Positions 59,930 through 64,000 of a stretch of DNA of 64,000 nucleotides are shown in pieces. The notes under the pieces are model-generated. The model saw nothing but the letters and a program-made list of their open reading frames with translations, ran no database searches and was not told the DNA's origin. A program made the position numbers and the translations under genes. Each line of letters opens with the position of its first letter. Within the stretch, counting starts at the first letter, position 1. The stretch is from Elusimicrobiota bacterium (lineage in GTDB: Bacteria; Elusimicrobiota; UBA8919): contig JAQUMH010000008.1 of NCBI GenBank assembly GCA_028718185.1, positions 61,509 to 125,508 on the forward strand, written 5' to 3'.

Positions 59930-60880
59930 ATGAAAGCCAAGCATTTAATTTCAATTACTGACTTAGAGAAAGCGGATATTCTTGAAATTTTTAAGGTTGC
60001 AGATTACCTTAAAAACAAACAAAAGCAGAAAAAGAGATATATTCCGCTTCTTGGTCAGACTCTTGCAATGATTTTTGCAAAACCATCCACAAGAACAAGG
60101 GTTTCTTTTGAAACCGGCATGTTTCAATTGGGTGGAATTGCGATTTTTCTAAGAGGAAAAGAACTGCAAATGGGCAGGGGTGAAACTATTGCCGATACTG
60201 CAAGAATACTTTCCAGTTATGTTGACGGGATTATGATAAGAACTTACGAACATAAAGACCTTCTTGAATTCGCTAAATATTCGGCAGTACCTATAATAAA
60301 CGGTTTAACAGATTTAGAACATCCTTGCCAGGTTTTAAGCGATGTTTATACTATAATAGAGCAGAAATTGAATGTCAGGAAGTCTGCATTTAAAACAGGG
60401 GATTTGGCAAAGCTTAAAGTTGTGTTTATAGGTGACGGCAATAATGTATTAAATTCGTTAATGCTTTTATGTGCTAAACTTTGCATGAATTTTACTGTGA
60501 TAACGCCTTCCGGTTACGAACCCAAGAAAGACGTTACCAATAATGCTATTGATATTTCTGTAAAATCCGGTGCTAAAATTGTAATTTCCAATAATCCGGA
60601 AGATGTAAAAGATGCAGATGTTATTTATACTGATGTTTGGACTTCCATGGGGCAGGAAAGCGAGAGAGATAAGCGGTTAGCTGTTTTTAAGCCATATCAG
60701 GTAAATAAGGTGTTATTATCAAAAGCGAAAGCCGATTGTCTTATTATGCATTGTCTTCCAGCGCACAGGGGTGAAGAAATAACAGAAGAAGTTATTGAAG
60801 GTAAGAATTCCATTGTGTTTCACCAGGCAGAAAATAGGCTCCATGTCCAGAAAGCTATAATGGTTTTATTGATGAAGTAA
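59930..60880 (+). CDS. argF: Ornithine carbamoyltransferase
   Basis: A 316-residue enzyme that makes citrulline from ornithine and carbamoyl phosphate. The carbamoyl-phosphate site is STRTR (53-57), HPCQ is at 131-134, the ornithine loop includes TSMGQESERDKR, and HCLP (274-277) closes the active site. Length and order are standard. There is no Shine-Dalgarno site and the promoter lies directly before the ATG. A strong hairpin terminator follows. No other arginine gene is adjacent, apart from the M20 hydrolase 4 kb upstream. Confidence 0.95.
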   Translation: MKAKHLISITDLEKADILEIFKVADYLKNKQKQKKRYIPLLGQTLAMIFAKPSTRTRVSFETGMFQLGGIAIFLRGKELQMGRGETIADTARILSSYVDGIMIRTYEHKDLLEFAKYSAVPIINGLTDLEHPCQVLSDVYTIIEQKLNVRKSAFKTGDLAKLKVVFIGDGNNVLNSLMLLCAKLCMNFTVITPSGYEPKKDVTNNAIDISVKSGAKIVISNNPEDVKDADVIYTDVWTSMGQESERDKRLAVFKPYQVNKVLLSKAKADCLIMHCLPAHRGEEITEEVIEGKNSIVFHQAENRLHVQKAIMVLLMK

Positions 60881-60888
60881 TGGAGTTT

Positions 60889-60935
60889 CCCCCCCCAGTT
60901 CCGATAAATCGGAACTAAACGGGGGGGTATTTTTT
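60889..60935 (+). terminator. Intrinsic terminator of argF
   Basis: CCCCCCCCAGTTCCG, loop ATAAAT, then CGGAACTAAACGGGGGGG, followed by TATTTTTT. The same CCCCC/AGTT palindrome type occurs inside genes at 38658 and 61336. Confidence 0.85.
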
Positions 60936-60963
60936 CGCAGAAAACCATTTGATTTACCAAGAG

Positions 60964-61731
60964 ATGAATGCGAAAAAATTATACAAAAAACTGTTTAAAT
61001 ATTTTGGTCCGCAGGGCTGGTGGCCTATTGGCGGTGTCTATAATCCTCAGAAAAAGTCTTTTTCCCAAAAAGAGAAATTTGAAATAATGGTCGGAGCAAT
61101 ACTCACCCAAAATACCGCGTGGAATAATGTTGAAAAAGCTCTTTCGAATTTAAGAAAAGAAAAATATTTAGACCTTGAGAAAATTTCCAAAACAAATTTA
61201 AAAAAACTGCAATCTTTAATAAAACCATCAGGTTTTTATAAACAAAAATCAGTCCGGCTTAAAAATTTTGCGAAATATGTTCTTTCTCCTTCACCAAATA
61301 CCCCGCAGCTTGCTGCGGGGATAAAGGGGAGAAGAACCCCCACGTCTAGTTTTGTCATAGACAAAACTGTGGGGGGTGGTACTTTGATACCGCGAGGAAA
61401 TTCATTTACCCGATTTTTAAGTATTTCACGAGAAGAATTACTTTCACTTAATGGAGTGGGACCGGAAACAGCAGATTCAATTCTTCTGTATGCGCTTAAT
61501 AAGCCGTATTTTGTAGTGGATGCTTATACAAAAAGGTTTATAAATCGTTTCGGTATATTTAAAGGCGATAAATATGAAGAAATCCAAAGTTTTTTTGAAA
61601 AAAACATTCCACAAAGTACAGAAGTATACAAAGAATACCACGCTTTGATTGTTGCGCTTGCAAAGAATTTTTGTAAAAAGCGACCGGAGTGTGAAAATTG
61701 TCCGGTGATGGTAGATTGTAAAAAAATGTGA
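60964..61731 (+). CDS. Endonuclease III-like DNA glycosylase
   Basis: A 255-residue HhH-GPD enzyme that removes damaged bases. LTQNTAWNNVEKAL is the first helix pair, SLNGVGPETADSILLYAL the helix-hairpin-helix with the GPD-type end at VVDAYTKR (catalytic Asp). Four Cys (CKKRPECENCPVMVDC, spacing 6-2-5) bind an iron-sulfur cluster. Residues about 108-145 (PSPNTPQLAAGIKGRRTPTS onward) are not in the family and come from in-frame palindromic repeats. AAGAGA precedes the ATG at 60964; a TTG at 60949 is less likely. Confidence 0.88.
   Translation: MNAKKLYKKLFKYFGPQGWWPIGGVYNPQKKSFSQKEKFEIMVGAILTQNTAWNNVEKALSNLRKEKYLDLEKISKTNLKKLQSLIKPSGFYKQKSVRLKNFAKYVLSPSPNTPQLAAGIKGRRTPTSSFVIDKTVGGGTLIPRGNSFTRFLSISREELLSLNGVGPETADSILLYALNKPYFVVDAYTKRFINRFGIFKGDKYEEIQSFFEKNIPQSTEVYKEYHALIVALAKNFCKKRPECENCPVMVDCKKM
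61292..61390. repeat. In-frame palindromes inside the glycosylase gene
   Basis: Two elements follow each other: CCCCGCAGCTTGCTGCGGGG (61302-61321) with flanking CTCCTTCACC and AAAGGGGAGAAG, and ACCCCCACGTCTAGTTTTG (61336-61354), TCATAGA, CAAAACTGTGGGGGG (62-76). Both keep the frame open. Confidence 0.8.
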
Positions 61732-61760
61732 CATAGGTTTTATGGGTTTTATACAAATAA

Positions 61761-61826
61761 TGTAGTCGCAGACCCTTGGTCTGCTCACATATGGCATTTA
61801 TGGCACGCCAAGGGCGTGCAACTACA
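61761..61826. repeat. Compound symmetric TGTAG palindrome
   Basis: TGTAGTCGCAGACCCTTGGT (61761) closes as GCAGACC/GGTCTGC. A second hairpin GCACGCCAAGGGCGTGC (61803-61819) is followed by AACTACA. The outer TGTAGT and ACTACA are inverted. Confidence 0.85.
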
Positions 61827-61863
61827 ACTGTAATAGAGGATGGATAGGTGAGTGAGGAATAAA

Positions 61864-62178
61864 ATGAAATATGCGGTGGTTTTTGTTACAGCGGCAAATG
61901 ATAAGGAAGCGAAAAAAATTGTCGAAGATGTTGTAAAGGCAAAATTAGTTGCATGTGCGAATATTGTTGGGAAAATTAATTCAATATACTGGTGGCAGGG
62001 AAAGAAAGAAAGGGCACCGGAAGTTCTTTTGATAATGAAAACGAAAATATCGTTGGCAAAAAAACTTATTAAAAAAATTAAAATGATACATTCTTATAAG
62101 GTTCCGGAAATAATTTTTCTGCCGATAATAGCAGGTAATCCTGATTACCTTAAATGGATTGGGGAAGAGACAAAATGA
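61864..62178 (+). CDS. cutA: CutA divalent-cation tolerance protein
   Basis: A 104-residue trimeric ferredoxin-fold protein. AAND-KEAKKIVEDVVKAKLVACANIV and SIYWWQGKKERAPEVLLIMKT are family motifs, and YKVPEIIFLPIIAGNPDYLKWI ends the fold. GAGG precedes the ATG at 61864. The upstream GTG at 61852 is less likely. The stop overlaps the start of the next gene as ATGA, so the two are translated together. The link to copper tolerance is weak; its true role is unclear. Confidence 0.94.
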   Translation: MKYAVVFVTAANDKEAKKIVEDVVKAKLVACANIVGKINSIYWWQGKKERAPEVLLIMKTKISLAKKLIKKIKMIHSYKVPEIIFLPIIAGNPDYLKWIGEETK

Positions 62179-63176
62179 AAGAAGCGTTATATTTTGAAGT
62201 TTATAATAAAGAAAAAAAACTTGTAAAGTGTAATTTATGCCCGTGGTATTGTATTATTGCTGATAGTAAGGTTGGGAGCTGCCATGTAAGAAAGAACGTT
62301 GACGGTAAACTATATTCATTAATTTACAGTAAATTTACTTCTGTCTCAATGGACCCGATAGAAAAAAAACCGCTTTACCATTTCTATCCCGGGAGCGAAA
62401 TTTTATCTGTTGGGACTCTCGGCTGCAATTTTCACTGTCAGTTTTGCCAGAATTTCGAAATTTCACAGGCAGACTTTGATGAAAATTTAATCAAAAATGT
62501 TTCTTCGTCAGATATTATTGCACTTGCCAAGCAGTATAATTCTATAGGGCTTGCTTATACATATAATGAGCCGTTGATAAATTATGAATGGCTTAAAGAA
62601 ACTATGGTTGAAGCAAGAAAATATGGATTAAAAAATGTGATAGTGTCCAATGGATATATAAACGAAGAGCCGTTTGTTAATATTGTAGAAAATATTGATG
62701 CGGCAAATATTGACGTTAAATCATTTAGGGATGATTTTTATAAGAAATACTGCGGCGGGAAACTCGCTTCTGTTTTAAGGACAGTTGAAATAATGGTGAA
62801 AAAGAAAAAACATGTTGAAATTACCAATCTGCTAATTCCGGGGCTTAACGATTCTGATGAAGAAATTTCCGATTTGGTTGATTGGATTTGGTCATTAGGC
62901 GAGGAAATCCCGCTCCATTTTTCAAGATATTTCCCATGCTACAAGATGACAGTCAAGTCGACGCCGTTTTCTACACTTGAAAGAGCAAGAAAAATTGCCA
63001 TAAAAAAACTGAAATATGTTTACCTTGGAAATGTTTTAGAAGCTGAATATAACAGGACCTATTGTCCAAAATGCCAAGAAGTCCTTATAGAAAGAAAAGG
63101 TTATAATATAAAAAAAGTCGGCTTAAAAGACGGATGTTGTAAAAAATGCGGACAAAAGATGGGATTAGAGTCGTAA
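62175..63176 (+). CDS. amrS: AmmeMemoRadiSam-system radical SAM protein
   Basis: A 333-residue radical SAM enzyme. The cluster motif is CNFHCQFC (Cys84, Cys88, Cys91). An N-terminal Cys group (CNLCPWYC, then SCHVRKN) precedes it, and LAYTYNEPLINYEW, NIDVKSFRDDF and a C-terminal CPKC/CKKCGQKM pair follow. This pattern is that of AmrS (PflA-like), usually encoded near Memo and AMMECR1. Neither of those is in the window. The ATG at 62175 overlaps the stop of cutA as ATGA. The target is unknown. Confidence 0.9.
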   Translation: MKEALYFEVYNKEKKLVKCNLCPWYCIIADSKVGSCHVRKNVDGKLYSLIYSKFTSVSMDPIEKKPLYHFYPGSEILSVGTLGCNFHCQFCQNFEISQADFDENLIKNVSSSDIIALAKQYNSIGLAYTYNEPLINYEWLKETMVEARKYGLKNVIVSNGYINEEPFVNIVENIDAANIDVKSFRDDFYKKYCGGKLASVLRTVEIMVKKKKHVEITNLLIPGLNDSDEEISDLVDWIWSLGEEIPLHFSRYFPCYKMTVKSTPFSTLERARKIAIKKLKYVYLGNVLEAEYNRTYCPKCQEVLIERKGYNIKKVGLKDGCCKKCGQKMGLES

Positions 63177-63192
63177 AGGCGTAGATTCGTGA

Positions 63193-63227
63193 GATAGTGG
63201 GATGGTGGGATAGTGGGATAGTGGGAT
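63193..63227. repeat. Ten-base tandem repeat
   Basis: GATAGTGGGAT units repeat about 3.5 times (GATAGTGGGATGGTGGGATA and on). After them CACAAAGACACTAAGACG has the AAGACAC pattern seen in many environmental genomes. Confidence 0.8.
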
Positions 63228-63291
63228 TGTTGAGTCGTAGAGTCATAGACACAAAGACACTAAGACGCAACGACGCAGTCCTCTCTAATAT

Positions 63292-63837
63292 ATGAAAAAA
63301 TTCATTCTTGCTTCTAGTTCGCCTCGTCGAAAAGAGATATTATCTGATGCGGGATATAAGTTTAAAATTGCCCACCCGAAAATATCGGAGGATATATCTT
63401 TTAAAAATCCTGTTAAAATAGTAAAAGGGCTTGCTTTAAAAAAGGCGAAAGCTGTAAATCTCAAGGGGATAATTATTGGGGCGGATACGATTGTTGTTTT
63501 AAAAGGTGAAATAATAGGTAAGCCCAGGGATAAAGAAGAAGCAAAAGAAATTTTGACAAAACTTTCCAATTCAAAGCATTATGTTTACACAGGTGTTGCA
63601 ATATTGGATACGAATATAAAAAGACAGATTGTTGATTATGAAAAAACAGAAGTGCAATTCAAAAAGCTTTCAAAAGAAGATATAGAATTTGCCTGTTCAA
63701 AACATCTTGATAAAGCAGGCGCTTATTCCGTACAAGAAAAAAATGATTTTTTTGTTAAAAGTATAAAGGGGGACTACTTGAACGTTGTCGGGTTCCCTTT
63801 GAAAAAATTTAAAGATATGTTAAAGAAGCTAAGATAA
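63292..63837 (+). CDS. maf: Maf nucleoside triphosphate pyrophosphatase
   Basis: A 181-residue nucleotide pyrophosphatase. SSSPRRKEIL (8-17) binds the triphosphate, GADTIVV holds the catalytic Asp65, and GAYSVQEKNDFFVKSIKGDY is the C-terminal motif of the dTTP/UTP-type branch. These enzymes remove modified or excess nucleotides and affect septation. There is no Shine-Dalgarno site; the context is TAATATATGAAAAAA. The stop codon lies in a GCGAC repeat. Confidence 0.93.
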   Translation: MKKFILASSSPRRKEILSDAGYKFKIAHPKISEDISFKNPVKIVKGLALKKAKAVNLKGIIIGADTIVVLKGEIIGKPRDKEEAKEILTKLSNSKHYVYTGVAILDTNIKRQIVDYEKTEVQFKKLSKEDIEFACSKHLDKAGAYSVQEKNDFFVKSIKGDYLNVVGFPLKKFKDMLKKLR

Positions 63838-63900
63838 GCGACTTTGTCGCAAGATTACACATATGATAACATTGTTGTCATTGCGGGCTTAATAGTACTA
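63833..63900. repeat. AAGCGACTTTGTCGC repeat and start of GTCATTGCG element
   Basis: GATAAGCGACTTTGTCGC, then AAGATTACA, begins at the maf stop codon and matches 12882. GTTGTCATTGCGGGC follows at 63880, resembling the GTCATTGCGAGG family. The remaining 100 bases of the window show no gene. Confidence 0.8.
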
Positions 63901-64000
63901 AAATGTTGTTTTTTTAATGGTTTTTTAAATAAATATACCATTTCAAATAAGCAATTTTATGTTTTTCAGATAAGCCTCTGTGTCTTTGAAAATCTGATTT

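Noticed and set aside
63193..63227. A possible CRISPR array
   Set aside because: The units are 10 bases in direct tandem without spacers. No cas gene is present.

Overview
The window is AT-rich (about one third G+C by eye) bacterial DNA from a diderm. Signs of an outer membrane are several beta-barrel proteins ending in aromatic residues, many signal peptides and lipoboxes, an alpha-2-macroglobulin with PBP1C, and a secreted glycoside hydrolase with a FlgD-like C-terminal domain. The gene mix (LarA, class I fumarase in two subunits, AmrS radical SAM protein, SpoIID-like protein, DUF2723 proteins, many dispersed palindromes) looks like an uncultured lineage of the Elusimicrobiota or a similar candidate phylum. 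That placement is inference, since no rRNA or tRNA gene was recognised.

Layout. 1-7.2 kb: the tail of a Fic protein, then small membrane, lipoprotein and outer-membrane proteins, a methyltransferase and a rhomboid protease. 7.2-11.2 kb: the RNA ligase RtcB, split by a 512-residue intein next to its metal-binding Cys. A decayed copy of the rtcB leader and first codons lies 976 bp upstream. 11.4-19.8 kb: two NlpC/P60-like proteins, an SGNH hydrolase, a polytopic GT-C-like protein, a six-hairpin glycosidase and a PH-domain membrane protein. 19.8-29.7 kb (minus strand): an operon of SpoIID-like protein, giant alpha-2-macroglobulin and PBP1C. 30.0-32.6 kb: TPR and HEAT repeat proteins.

32.6-38.2 kb is an accessory island: a DUF4143 ATPase between direct repeats, an XRE regulator divergent from a three-gene operon, a decayed zinc-ribbon gene, an IS110/IS1111-type element, and an antitoxin with only a stub of its toxin. 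38.2-44.7 kb: a DUF2723 glycosyltransferase, a secreted protein, a response regulator and a GH20 enzyme. 44.9-55.9 kb is metabolic: PanD, malic enzyme, LarA, FAD lactate/glycolate-type dehydrogenase, fumarase alpha and beta, and an M20 hydrolase. Together they could link lactate, pyruvate, malate and fumarate. 55.9-64 kb: a nucleotidyltransferase/partner pair, a DUF1016 nuclease, ornithine carbamoyltransferase, an EndoIII-like glycosylase, CutA, AmrS and Maf.

Two features run through the window. First, many families of short palindromic repeats fill the intergenic spaces, supply stop codons and terminators, and sit in frame inside several genes. One family keeps a constant TGTAG flank but changes its hairpin with compensating bases. 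Second, three genes have the A of the start codon exactly 10 nt after a consensus -10 box and no Shine-Dalgarno sequence, which points to leaderless transcripts, while other genes have clear GGAGG sites.
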